A stretch of DNA of 64,000 nt, taken from positions 5,709,163 to 5,773,162 of the forward strand of contig OZ038325.1 in assembly GCA_964035795.1 (NCBI GenBank). The letters are read 5' to 3'. The DNA comes from Pterobdella sp. o SKG-2022 (lineage: Eukaryota > Annelida > Clitellata > Hirudinida > Piscicolidae). The position numbers and the translations under genes were made by a program. Position 1 is the stretch's first letter. Every line of letters starts with the position of its first letter. This document shows positions 46,901-59,184 of the stretch, piece by piece. The notes under the pieces were generated by a model. That model worked only from the letters and a program-made list of their open reading frames with translations. It did no database searches and was not told the DNA's origin.

Positions 46901-49900
46901 ATAATAATAATAAATAATAATAATAACAATAAAAACTTCTTTATATATCCCCATCCCCTCAATGACTTGATAAGGATAATAATAAGAAAATAATTTTGAT
47001 AAAATAATAATAACAATAATAAAAGTACTTTAAGTCTTGAATAAGAAGGAAACTTCATCAATAAGAGATTAATGATAATATTGTCCATATTTCTTATAAT
47101 ATGAATAACAATGACACTTGAAAAAATAACGCCGACGAAAATAAAAACAAAACAAATAAATAAATAAAAACAAAGAAACTTAGTCACATTAACGAGGAAA
47201 GCAATAAAAAAAAAGTTACAAAAAATCGACAAAAATATTAATTCCAAAAATAAAAACAAAAATAACCTCCCAATCAGTATTGAAACACGGCAAAACCCTT
47301 AAAAACAACACACCAGCCCCCCATCTCCTCCCACCACCACTGCCACCGTTACACCAACACACTACTATTGACACCCTCATGAGACAATTCTCTCCCACCC
47401 CGTCACAACAAACCACACTGCCCCACACCACCACCACCACCATGAGATTCCCACCCCTTGAAAGCACAACATCTGGCCAGCCCTGGTCCTTGTGAAAAGC
47501 ACAATGATTTGTCGATCAATAAGTCTTCATAAATCAACCACCAATCAATTTAAATTTGCTTCAATCAATAACATTTCAGCTGGCGCACTTCTTGAATCGC
47601 GACATTTGCTTTCAAATTTATTATTATTACTATTATTATTACTATTGTTATTTTTATTATTCTAATTATTATTGATATTTTTATATAACTTTGTTCATAT
47701 ATTTACGTGGCAGCTGAACACACGCCACATAGCGCTTCTCAAACTCCATTTCCCCAAAAGCTTTATAATTACGAGCAGTTAATAATTGAAAAAATAAAAA
47801 ACAATATAAAAACAACTAAATAAGCTTTTTTTACGAAAAACTACTTGCTTGAATGATGCCTCATAACAACCGCATACAATTGGAAAATTAGGAAGCCTTG
47901 TGGTGTTGAGCCACACCACAAGGGAGTTTTTTAACAAAACAGACAAACTTTTGGATTTTTCGAACCAAACGTAAATATTCAAATGAAAACACTTTCAGGA
48001 GTTTATTTTATTCCACGAAGCTTTTCGTAAGATGAACTCACATTATCAAGTGGAGGTACAAAGATTTGTACAAATAAGGTAACTTCATCTAACGGAAAGC
48101 TTCGTGGAATAAAATAAACAACTTTTTGTTATGCAACAGAGGTTATAAGATGTTTAGAGTGGGTTTTTATGTCCTAAAAGCATCTGTTTGGTGCAGTTTT
48201 ATTTTAATTTTTCTTCATTTGTACCTTTGTTGATTTTATCCATTATTTTTAAATACTCACTGTTTTAAAACTTTACTTCAAATATTTCCAATATAACTTC
48301 GATTTTCACCACCCAATGTTACGCTATGCAGGCAAGGGAAATGAAAAAAAACCATTAAATTCTTTTTTTGAATTCAATTTGACATTAATATAATATATCA
48401 ACTTATTAGAGACAATATTATAAATAATATTTAACAATTATTTTATAAATTATTTTATAACTGATAAATTTAAAATTTCTGCTAAAGTTTTATGATAAGA
48501 CTAAACTTATCAAAAATTATAGTTATTCATTTTGCTAAATAAATGTACTAGCATTCTTCCATAAAGTGACGTAAAAAATGTTAACTATCTGAATCCTAAG
48601 GCATACGTCATAAAGGAGTTTCGATATTGGATAACTATAATCAATCATTATTTGGCAATTGTCAATAGAAACACTTTATTTTCATTGTTTATGTATGTAT
48701 GATGTTATCATGAGCTTCACAAGTTGCATGGAAAAATTCTCAAAAATCAATAATAAATACTTTATTGTTAAAATATGGCAAAAATAATCAAAAATTCTAT
48801 TTAAGATAACATTTAGAATTACATGAGAACGAAAAGTACATTAAAAAGCACATCATAGCAACTTTACAGACATTGAATGTATTTTTCCTCAATAAAATTT
48901 GTTACAAAATACCACAGCAACTCAAAAACCTCACATCCTATCCTCTCAAGCTACTAAAAACAACCAAGGAACGCAATGATTTCTCTTCTCAAACCTCACA
49001 CTAAACTCTCAAACACCACCATCTATCAAACTATCCCACTTAAACATTCCTACACTGTATCACCTTTTGAACCAAATATTTTCATAATCAACGCATCTTT
49101 TTCTCATCTATCCTAATAAGCCAATTACACCAACGCAGTAAACAATACAACATTCCAACTAACAAAATCTAAGCTAAAAACCGAGCCACTTTCATTTCAG
49201 ACTAAGCAACGCTTGGAAAAACATATTCTACTATCTAAGCCGCACAGTACCTACCAAATTATACATTTATTGAAACGCATATCTAAACCTACTATCCTCT
49301 AAACTACACACACACACCCAATCTACCCATAATTTCCAAACAATACTATATCAACACACAATACTTACCAAGTTAAGCATTCACCACACCATAAATCAAA
49401 GCGACATTTTTCTGAAACTTACATTACTTTTAAACTGCGCACCTTCTACGTCAGGCCACATCACACCACCTTCAAACCACACACTCTTTCTACACCAGTC
49501 CCACACCAAACTCTCTTCTCTACCCAACCCCCCAAACCACAAACCCCACTCATCACCAGCTCCACACCAAACCATCTGCTCTACCATTACCTTTACATCA
49601 CACTCCCTCTCCATCGCAAACACATACCACCACACACCACCATCAGACGGCAGAGAATGTGTAAACTGTTCAGTCAGAACTACCCCATTGTGGCGAAGAG
49701 ACAGCAATGGAAACTACTTGTGCAACGCTTGTGGTCTCTACCTTAAAATGAACGGCCATAACAGACCTTTGGTCAAGCCCAAAAAACGACTAGTTAGTTG
49801 TTGTTTACTTCATTTTTTTATCATTGGTTGTTTGTATGATTTGTTGGTTTTTTTTCATTACGTTCAGCATACATTAATAGTTTTTTGTGATTAAGTGTGT

Positions 49901-52900
49901 CTTTTTATGAAATTATTTTCAAACTTCAGTAATTGGAGTTTAAAGTACATTTTTACTATTTTATTCCCAAAAGCTTTGATACTATTTAGAATGATAAGGA
50001 AAAATACACTAATGAAAACTATTACTCTAATAACCAATGTGTTATTTTTAGTATTAAATCAGTAACTTCAGACAATAGCTGTAGTAATAGTAGTAGTAGT
50101 AGTAGTAGTAGGAGTAGTAGTAGTAGTCGGGTAAAGGTGGTACTAACGAGCACAGACGACAAGCGAACAAAGGACATAAAGTCAAGAGTAAAAGTGAACT
50201 TGAATCTTTAACAATAATTGAGCGTTTAAATGTCAATCTAATAGCATTTAATATTGACAGCATAGACATAATAATATTTAATATCTGCAAAATGAACATG
50301 GCCGAAGTATTTGAATCTATTTGGCGGGAAAAAAACTTTTTAAAAATTGTGTACATTTATTATCAATGTTTTTATTTGAAATATTGGAATAATGGATCTT
50401 TTTTGAACTCTCATGAATTTTTTATTGCAAATCAAAAAAAACAAAATATAAACAAGAGGAAATGCTTTTCAGAAAATTCACTTTTTAATTTCAATCAATA
50501 ATCTCAAAAAATACTAAGTTCAAATAAAAAAAAGTAAATTCCAATTAAGATTAAAAGTAGTTTAAGAAGATACTAAATAAGGGGATGTCAAGTTGCCTAG
50601 TAACATGCGTGAAGGCGCCAACTAAGCGAGGCAGTAGCAATAATAGGGTTTATAACCATAGCAACAATAATAACTTTATAGCAAAGAGACAATAGTGCCA
50701 ATGACAAAATAAAAAAAAATAAAAACAAAATTAATAGTAATAATAGAAATAATAATATTAGTAGAGATAATAAAAGTAAGATAATGTACCGATTTAAACT
50801 CAGTTTATTGCGAATACAATTGAATGAATGCCAACATGAAGATTATAAGAATATAACAATAGAAAATTTTATTTTTGCTATAAAAGACAAAACGATCCAA
50901 CAGTAATTAGAAAATTGGAAATGAATGCTAAAAACATCAAAGTCGATAATAAATAAAGGCTTATAAAATAATAGTTACTCTTATTATTTTTTTTTTTTAT
51001 TAGTGTTATTATTATCATTATTTGATTTTATATAGTGCCTTATTTTCCAAAAATTTTGAAGCGCTGAATCATAAGATATTTGTATAAAATATATGATTGT
51101 TGTTCAAAGTTCTGTGGGGGTTTTAACGAGTTTTGGCGGGCTCAAATCTTTTCAGTAGTATTAATATGAGCAAAAAATAAAGAAAAAAAACACTTTTATT
51201 GGAATTTATTTTAATTAAAAGTTATGAATCTTGATGTCTTAAAGAAAAATACATTAAAACATAGAAAACACTAGAAAGAACAATTCTAGAAAAAACGATA
51301 TTCAGCACCAATTATTAACAACTTAAGATAAGCAAACTTAATATTAATATTGATATAAAACAAAATAATAAGAACAGGAATAAAAAAATAAACTAATAAG
51401 AGTAATAATAATAAAGATAAGCGTAGCAAGCGAAAACAATGGAATGCCAATCAGATTATATGGTCAATGTTGTCCTCTTGTGTGTCTGTGTGTGTGTGTG
51501 GAATAATAAAAATAAAAATAGAAACAAAAAAATAATAAAAATTAAACTTATAAAACAATAATAATAATGATACTAATAAAACAAAAGAATAATTTTCGAA
51601 AAATAACAACAACCTCGTTAGTCTACTCAGCATCTTTGAATAAATAGCTACTCTCCAGAACAACATCAAAACCTTAGTCAATCATAAGCACGACAATATT
51701 TGAATTTCTCATTTGACGAAGCTTTTTGATATATTCTATATCATCTTCAGATATCTAAAGTTTGCTGAGGTTCATAGTAGGACTTAAGGCAAATGATAAT
51801 CAAACTTCTTAACTAAACTTATTTCCAATTCTCATAAGTTTGGGGTTGCTTCACAAAATAAAGGTCTGAAACAAAATAAGACGTCTATGAAAAGTAAAAA
51901 TTAGTTATGGATGATACTGTCTGTGAATCTTTGAAACAATAATTGAATTCTTTGATTATTTATGGGGGTTTTATACCATAATTATTGCAAAAATATAAAA
52001 AAATATGCTTGTTATATTTGAGGTACAAGAAAAAATGTTATAAAAATAAGAATAATAATATAAATAAAAATATAATAATAACAAGTAGTTAAGTTATAAC
52101 AGTAAAAATCCATAAAAATCAACTGAAAGATTGGAAACATTGATAAACTTCAAAAACATCATTCAGACAAAAAAAATAAAAAACAAAAAAAATAGCACTT
52201 CTTATTGTTACTGTTAATTGATAGTTATAGAGACTATAGCACAAGACAAACTCAAAGGCGACCCAGCATGTGGGCGACCAATTAATGTTGCATCAGACCA
52301 CCTTAGCTTCTTGCAGCTTGTAAAGTTTGCAGTGGTTGTAACACTGGAATGCTGGTGGAAATAAAAAAAACAGTCAATGGAGCTGATAATGGATATTCGT
52401 AGTATAAAAACTATCAGTATTAATGGTGATAAGAAAAATAAAATATTGAGGGATAAAAATATTAATATCATCAATATTAATAGAATAATGATGAATATTA
52501 AATTGGTAGAAATTATAATATTGATAGTTATGCTGTTACAGTAACTTTGTATACTTGATAATGTGAGTACAACTTACGAAAAGCTTCGTTTTATTATTCA
52601 GTTAATAAAAGTGTTTGATTCAAATCGTTGTAGTAACTGTTATGATAAAAGTAATTATAAACACAAATAATCCTAAGAATTATGCAAGAAAATAACTTTA
52701 GCCATGTTACAGAAGATATGAAAAATATTATTGCTTGAATTTTTTAGGCAATATGATGTTAATGTAGCTGTTACAGACAATACGTGAAACTATATAGCTT
52801 GAAATTTTTAGGCAATATTTATAGCTTCATCGTAGTTTTTAGACGGATACACAATTAATAAACGAATAATTAATTAAATAAATAATAAACATATAAAAAT

Positions 52901-54911
52901 AATTTATTAATAAATAAATGAATAAACAAAAAATAAATAATTTCGTTTTAATGTTTTTTATTCCCTAAAATCCCATTTCCCATCTTGAGTGCAACATAAT
53001 GATATCACTAGTGCCTCATGGCTATTTATTTCTGCTTGAAATCCATGGTGGAGTTATATTTAGAACATTTCAGAGACATTGTATGTATTTTTTTTCAATA
53101 TTTTGTTACGAAAAACATCAAATAAGAGAAATTTTTAATACATTCATTGAGAATCAAAAGCTATAATTTTCGATAAGTTTAGTCTTATCATAAAACGTAA
53201 GCGGAATAAATTTATTATAAAATTCCTATTGCATGATGTTTAACCTTCCAATATATTTATAACAACTACCACAACTTCTTAGTCAGTCTTTAGCGCTCAA
53301 TTTTAAAGACTATTTTAGAGACATACCATGGAAGAATTTGCCTTCAGTCTTTGGTTAGGTGGTCTAAAATTACGGTTGTCGCCACCATTATCTCCCTCGC
53401 TATTGTCTCCTCTTTCTTTGTTTTGTACTGAATATCCCAAGAGTTTAAGAGATTGAGATTGTGTTAGGGTCATTGAAACTGTATTCAATATAAATATTTG
53501 CTTAGGGTGTAAAATTTGAAGACAATGTTTGAAACTAGGCATTATATATAATGACTGAAATTTTTGGAAGATATTTATATTATTACTTGTGTAAAAAACT
53601 TTTTCTCTTTGGCAATATACATTTTTTTTTGAAATTAAAAAGTCTGAAGTATTAATTTAAGTTCATTATTGAACTAAGTACAAAAAAGAACTTAATAAAT
53701 TTCAGTTCTGCAGATATTCAAAGATTTTTAACTTCATACACAGACCAAACTCAGATTTGAAATTTTATAATGTCAATGTAATGTAATGCTTTTTAGAGAC
53801 TTATTATGTATTTTCTATATGGTAATTACCTATAAAACATCAATTTGAGGAATTTCAATACATTTATTTGAACTTAAACTATGTAATGTTGTATTTATAA
53901 AGCGCTTTTACAAAACATTCATAGATTAAATGCTCCACACAAACAAAATCTCAAACTGGTATAAAATATTGCTAATGTCATTTAATAGAAACAGCCAAAA
54001 TGTTGTTTTTGTTGAAAATATTTTGAATAATTAACATCTGGACATAATCGAAAAATGCAATAAAAACAACGTAAATTTTACTTCTCATTTTCGTCCATCT
54101 ATTTTTTATATTTTTTTTTCTTTCTTCAAATTTTTTTTTTCTCTTCTTCCTCATCTTCATCCTTCCCCCACAGACAGCCGTGAAGAACAGTGGTTTAAAA
54201 TGTTCCAACTGCCAGACAGACATGACGACTCTGTGGAGGTGTGTGTCTGATGAGCATTCATATTTCTAATTTATTCTCGTTTTGTTGTATCCCTAATGAC
54301 AACCTTTCTACCTACAACAGAAGGAACAAGGATGGAGAGCCAGTTTGTAACGCATGTGGTCTCTATTTCAAATTACACAATGTAGGCGTATAATGGTATA
54401 ATGATGAGAATAAAAAAATAAATACTAAAAAATTAAAAATAATAACAATAACAATAATAATAATAACATAAATAATAATAACAACAATAATAATAATAAC
54501 ATAAATAATAATAACAATAATAATAAAAATAATAATAATAATAATAAAAATAATAATAAAAATAATAATAATAATAATGATAACAATAATAATAACAATA
54601 ATTCAAAAAAAATAATGTAAAAAAAAATATTAGTAAATTATGAAATAATCAATTAATTAAACTTTATTGATTTTTTGTTAAAAAATGATAATTTTTTTAA
54701 AAAATTCATTAAAGTTGAGCTCTAAATATTTTTGACACAGATATGTCGACCAATGATGATGAAGAAAGAATGCATTCAAAGTCGTAACCGAAAGTCAAAA
54801 AATGATAGGAGGATGAAGCGACAAGGAGATGAGGAGGAGGAAGACGATGATGATGCTGATGATAATGATCGTCAAAACTATCATCATAACTACCTACCCA
54901 ACTATTACTGA
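43941..54911 (+). CDS. GATA123-like: GATA-family zinc-finger transcription factor (GATA1/2/3 class), 7 exons
   Basis: Nuclear DNA-binding regulator of WGATAR sites. Exons: 43941-44673, 45750-45959, 47278-47491, 49654-49792 (or 49647-49792), 54174-54238, 54321-54381, 54741-54911 (TGA). The preferred model is 1593 nt, 530 residues. The N-terminal 380 or so residues are low complexity (Asn, Gln, His, Pro, Ser, Tyr). N-finger: CVNC-X17-CNAC within [20 protein letters not shown], followed by [13 protein letters not shown]-finger: CSNC-X17-CNAC, split by an intron after TTLWR, then [12 protein letters not shown] and IQSRNRK, followed by an Asp/Glu-rich tail. PKKRL and KLHN...IQSRNRK resemble GATA1/2/3 more than GATA4/5/6. 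The 3' edge of exon 3 is uncertain: every GT leaves phase 2, while the conserved DGREC start needs phase 1. The acceptor CGGCAG before GAATGT fits but loses the GR. Exons 1, 4-7 are secure. Confidence 0.9.
46766..46926. repeat. compound (TAA)n(TAAA)n microsatellite
   Basis: Alternating TAATAATAA and AAATAATAA blocks in a GATA intron. Confidence 0.97.
47970..48120. mobile_element. foldback (MITE-like) element of family A
   Basis: Left arm GTTTATTTTATTCCACGAAG plus CTTTTCGTAAGATGAACTCA (48001-48040); right arm, read on minus, GTTTATTTTATTCCACGAAG plus CTTTCCGTTAGATGAAGTTA. About 40-bp imperfect inverted arms surround a roughly 40-bp centre. In a GATA intron. No coding capacity. Confidence 0.75.
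48481..48540 (-). repeat. dispersed repeat family B, minus copy
   Basis: Reverse complement holds AACTATAATTTTTGATAAGT and TTAGTCTTATCATAAAAC, matching 53160-53200. Confidence 0.65.
48866..48918 (+). repeat. dispersed repeat family B, 5' part
   Basis: CAGACATTGAATGTATTTTT then CCTCAATAAAATTTGTTACA matches 53071-53115 (AGAGACATTGTATGTATTTT, CAATATTTTGTTACGAAAAA). Confidence 0.6.
50080..50128. repeat. (TAG)n microsatellite
   Basis: About 15 units with a GGAG interruption, in the GATA intron after the N-finger exon. Confidence 0.95.
51000..51070 (-). mobile_element. LINE/SINE 3' tail fragment
   Basis: On minus: TTCAGCGCTTCAAAATTTTT, AAATAAGGCACTATATAAAA, then ATT/ATA repeats. This resembles the GCGCT...GGCGCTATATAAA(ATT)n 3' ends common in invertebrate LINEs and their SINE partners. 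Confidence 0.45.
52554..52633 (-). repeat. inverted-repeat family A, diverged minus copy
   Basis: On minus: GAATCAAACACTTTTATTAA, then AATAAAACGAAGCTTTTCGT and AAGTTGTACTCACATTATC. Same order as 47.97 kb, with the middle partly lost. Confidence 0.7.
53071..53215 (+). repeat. dispersed repeat family B, longest copy
   Basis: Runs from CAGAGACATTGTATGTATTT through AAACATCAAATAAGAGAAAT and AATACATTCATTGAGAATCA to TTAGTCTTATCATAAAACGT. Parts recur at 13265, 48481 (reverse), 48866 and 53803. In a GATA intron. Confidence 0.65.
53771..53925 (-). mobile_element. SINE tail fragment interrupted by a 92-bp insert
   Basis: Plus AATGTAATGTAATG (to 53788) and GTATTTATAAAGCGCTTTTA (from 53891) are the tail and body of the SINE, separated by 92 bp at 53789-53880 flanked on both sides by ATGTAATG. 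The insert resembles dispersed repeat family B. Confidence 0.55.
54430..54612. repeat. (AAT/AAC)n imperfect repeat
   Basis: In the intron between the second C-finger exon and the last GATA exon. Confidence 0.9.
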
Positions 54912-55194
54912 TCTGTGATTGTGCCTTTAGTTTGTGAAATTCAAAAATAATTAATCAAATGATGGTGATCTTTGGAATGAAAACAACTTTGAAAATGAAA
55001 ACTGAGTAGAAAGTAAAAAATTAAAGATTAAATAGAATAAAAAAGTAAGGATGACTGAAGTTTTTGTGACTCAAAATGAATAAAAATCGCAACATGCAAG
55101 CTCTGAAAAAAATGTATAATCGGGGCATGATAAAAATATTTCGAATTTAATTATTTCTCATGTGTAATGTTGTAACAATAGTCCAAAATAACAA

Positions 55195-55450
55195 TAATGA
55201 TAGTATTAATAATAATAATATTGCAAACAACATCAATAAAAATATCAACAAACAACTTCACAAACATCAACATAAATAACAACAAAATCAACAACATAAG
55301 CAACAAAACAGCAACATCAAAACAGCAACATAAACAACAACAAAAAACAAACGTGATACAAACAAAAACATCTGCAAGAAGTTATAACAATAAAAACAAC
55401 AAAAATATGAATAACAACAATAACATTAACAATAAAAGAGAGCAATAACA
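55195..55450. repeat. AACAA-rich low-complexity tract
   Basis: Imperfect CAACAA/CAATAA units 3' of the GATA stop. Not coding despite an Asn/Lys/Gln frame. Confidence 0.7.
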
Positions 55451-55827
55451 ACAATGACAAAAGATGACATAGAAGGGATAACAAGCAGATAATTGGTTTG
55501 TTTCCTTTGATGATGATTCACTTCAACTCAAAATCAATAAAGAACATAAATCACTATTTTTATATATTTATAAGAATTTTTTTTAATTATTTCAAAAATT
55601 TCGATCGTTATCGGTATTTTTAAATCATTTTCTCAAGTTTATTGTCAATATTTTTTATTTTTGTTTTTTTTGTTGTTATTTTTATTTTTTTATTATATTG
55701 ATTATGTTGTTGAATATCATACTTTTTTTTAATATGACAAATGGTTTTTCCAAAGTTATTATAAGGATTTTTAAAAATTTTATTTTTAAAGCTAATATCC
55801 GAGTATCGTGAGTGATACTCGTATTGA

Positions 55828-56053
<226 letters not shown>

Positions 56054-57522
56054 TCTAGTATTCTTACTATTCTTTATTATGTTTTTTAAGCCATTGGTGA
56101 AGTTCATTATGTTATATTGAATAAAGCATGGATTAGGAATATCAAGATATCGATTTAGTTATAATTTTATTCAAGTATTTTTATTATTATGATTGCTTTT
56201 ATTATTATTATTATGATTATTGTTAATAGTTTATTGATTTTTGATTCATCACCTTGACATAACCCTCTCAAACCTTTGCTTATCAGCGCCTCAAAAATCC
56301 TGCTGGTGTCCTAATATTTCCCAGTTGCTATTAATATTATTTAATATATTATTATTTTTTTATTAATATAAAAAAATAAGTTTATTTCTATTTTCTATTA
56401 TTAATATTTATTTTTTTGTTACATATTTAGTTTTGTTCAAAATTATTTATTTAAAAATATATTCCTATTATTTTTTGTAAATAACTTGATTTTCAAAAAG
56501 TAAAGAATATTGCTGGAAAGACTTATTTTGCACGTATTTTATATTTATTTTTGTATAATATTACAATGTTCAAAACAACTCAAATCTTTTTGAAAATAAA
56601 AAAATTGCCAATCAGCTTGTTTTTGTAATAATTGTTAAAAAAGAAAAAAAAATAAAATTTAATATAGGAAAAAAATAATTAATCATAAATAAATAATAAA
56701 TTCTAAAAACATAAATAAAAAAGAAAAAAAAACATAGAAAACATAACCACAAAAAAACCATTAAATAAAAAAAATTCACCATAATAATAATAATTATTAT
56801 CAGCATAATAAATCTTTGCACAAAGATATCGTGTGACAGCCACTCACAACTCCATCTGATGCGAATCGTAATTTCATGGCGGGGATCATTGTAGTTATTA
56901 TTAATATAAATTAATTAGTGGGTTATTAATTTTCAGTTTTAATTATTATTAAATAATTAATGGTTAATGTGTCTCATCATTATTAATTTTTAATTAGTAT
57001 CAAATTTAATTATAGTTTTCTGTAGTTCTTAGAATCAGTAAGAAATATATATTACTACAAATATATGAAGATCAAAAATGGCACTAAAAAGTTTTGGAAG
57101 AGTCTTTCCAATTGGTTACCAAGTAATTTAACTTTATAACTATAGTTTAATGTTCTATCTTCAGTATGAAACTAGGAACAAAAGAATTTTGTATGGACAA
57201 AAAAAGTGTTTTTCCTCTTATCCACATCCTGGTGTGGATTCAATTGAAAATATTTGCAAAGTGATGCCAAAAACCAATCTAATCAATCAAGTATATTAAT
57301 TAAATCAAAACCCTTAAAAACCAATCAAATCGTGAATATTTAATTAACTATAAATCATGCATGTGTATGAGTTAATGTTTGCATATGTAATGGCGGCATC
57401 AGAAGATAAGATCGCTTAAATGCTCATTTAATCTTGCCACGATCTCAATACTACTACCACCACCATATGACATTCCTGTGACATGATCCTTATGCCCCGG
57501 GCGTCTCACGCTCCCAACACAC

Positions 57523-57669
57523 CTTTTTACACGTACGATTGAACACACAAACAGATCTTTTTGCTCGTAAAATTAAACACACAAACAAATCTTTTTACGC
57601 GTACAAGTAAAATAATGAACAAATCTTTTAACACGCACAAATAAACAAAAACACAGACATAAAATCTTT
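57523..57669. repeat. degenerate tandem repeat, about 35-bp unit, 4 copies
   Basis: Units start at about 57523, 57556, 57591 and 57627. Each begins CTTTTT-ACRCGTAC-like and ends CACAAACARAT-like, for example CTTTTTGCTCGTAAAATTAA and CTTTTTACGCGTACAAGTAA. Confidence 0.7.
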
Positions 57670-57879
57670 CGAGAATACTAGAGTCAAGAAAAAGTTTTAT
57701 AAGCATTCTAACATAATAGCATGGAAAAATATTTAAAAAAATCATTGATAGGAAGCATAACAAGTAATGAATTGCATTAAAGTTCGAAATGCTCAAAAAC
57801 ATCTAAGTTTTGAAATCAAAAATGAATTTTGATAAACTACAGAACATTGACTTTCTAATTATTGAAGCACTGAACTTAC

Positions 57880-57993
57880 CAAGAAAAAGAAAAATGCAAT
57901 AATATGAGATGTTATGATTCCAAGGTTTGTGTGTTTTATTTTTGGACCTCATCTTGCTCAAACCCTCCCATGTCGATGACCAACGTTCAACAT
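57880..57993 (-). CDS. possible exon with strong splice signals, unidentified
   Basis: A minus-strand segment after acceptor ACCTCATGTTAG and before donor G|GTAAGTTCAG is open in one frame for 37 codons, reading VERWSSTWEGLSKMRSKNK and ending in a hydrophobic SYYCIFLFL. Its incoming phase (one base needed) does not match the phase-0 end of the putative exon at 58179, so an intermediate exon or another donor would be required. No family recognised. Confidence 0.25.
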
Positions 57994-58178
57994 CTAACAT
58001 GAGGTCAAGGTGTAAATGTAATCCATCTCTAATACTCCTTCAAATCTAACAACCTATAAAACTCTAAGACCAAAATTTGATCACTGGTAGTTTTTATTAT
58101 AAAGTAAGAAGCTTTTCGTTGATAGTGTAACATTTTCAAATGAAAAAAAGCCTAGTAGCATAGATCTGTCTTGCTTAC

Positions 58179-58633
58179 ATGATTATTGGAGGTGTTGAGA
58201 TCGAATGTACTGCTTCTACTCATGCAATCATAATTATCTTTATCCGTCAAAATCTCACGACCTCTATTGCACTCGCCTCTTGACTTTCTATTGAAAGGTT
58301 GGGATGAATCCACTTAATTAAAACACCACAAAGACATCTTCAATGAGATATTGGTCGTCAACAAGTACTAAATAAAGTCACCTGTATCATTCCCTTTTGG
58401 AGATGAATTTTAAAATAAATATTCCCCAAATTAAATAAATAAATAAATATTGAATAAATAAGTAAGTGTGAATTTCGAATTGAGTTTTTTCTCCACCAAG
58501 AATAACGCTAATTAAATAAAAAGCAATTGGTCATTTGGAGAAATGCATTATGATTACGCAACCGTGATGAAGCGATGTTAGGAGTCAAGCTGTTAAGTGC
58601 ATTAGGGTTGTGCATAAAGTCACTGAGGGTCTT
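58179..58633 (-). CDS. two phase-compatible putative exons of an unidentified gene
   Basis: Minus-strand stretch 58633-58558 follows a TAATCTAG acceptor and reads KTLSDFMHNPNALNSLTPN..., ending at a GTAATC donor with one base left. Stretch 58312-58179 follows TTAATTAAG, needs one incoming base, is open in only one frame (DSSQPFNRKSRGECNRG...), and ends at a strong CAT|GTAAGC donor. The two therefore join in frame. I do not recognise the protein. It lies just downstream of the IFT88 stop on the same strand, so it would be a separate gene. No start codon, stop codon or further exon could be fixed with confidence. Chance open frames cannot be excluded. Confidence 0.3.
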
Positions 58634-59010
58634 CTAGATTAGGTGATGTTAGCTTGAGTAGATAATTTGAGAAAGAAGTAATTGCTGGAGCTTTTAATAG
58701 TAAGAGTAGAATTTTTATCAAAATTTAAAATCCGGTTTTACACACTTTTGTTGAGGGTGGCCATATTTGCTTCATTTACAAAACTTTTATGCAGTTTTAT
58801 ATACTTTTTTGACTAGGGACAATGTCAATATGAATTTAAGACAAGAGAAATAAAAAAATATGGTTTTATGATCAAGTGTTTTATCATCGGTTAAGTTTTA
58901 TTTTGCCAAGTTTCATTTATAATATTCAAAAATGCCTAGATTAAATTCATTTCATTTAATGTTCACTTTTCTGTTCACTTATTCCTTACCTTTTTTATCT
59001 CATCATTGAT

Positions 59011-59065
59011 TTATCCATCCATCCATTTATCCATATATCTATCCATCCATCCATCCATCTATCTG
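59011..59065 (+). repeat. (CATC)n repeat
   Basis: CATCCATC/TATC units 3' of the IFT88 stop. Confidence 0.9.
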
Positions 59066-59184
59066 TGCAAGACTCCATTCATTTATTTGTTCAGCAAAAC
59101 ACTTATCTATATATGAACCTCAATTTCCCCATCTGAGCATTATTGAATCTATTTATTCATCCCTTTCCCTATCTGCGCATAAAT

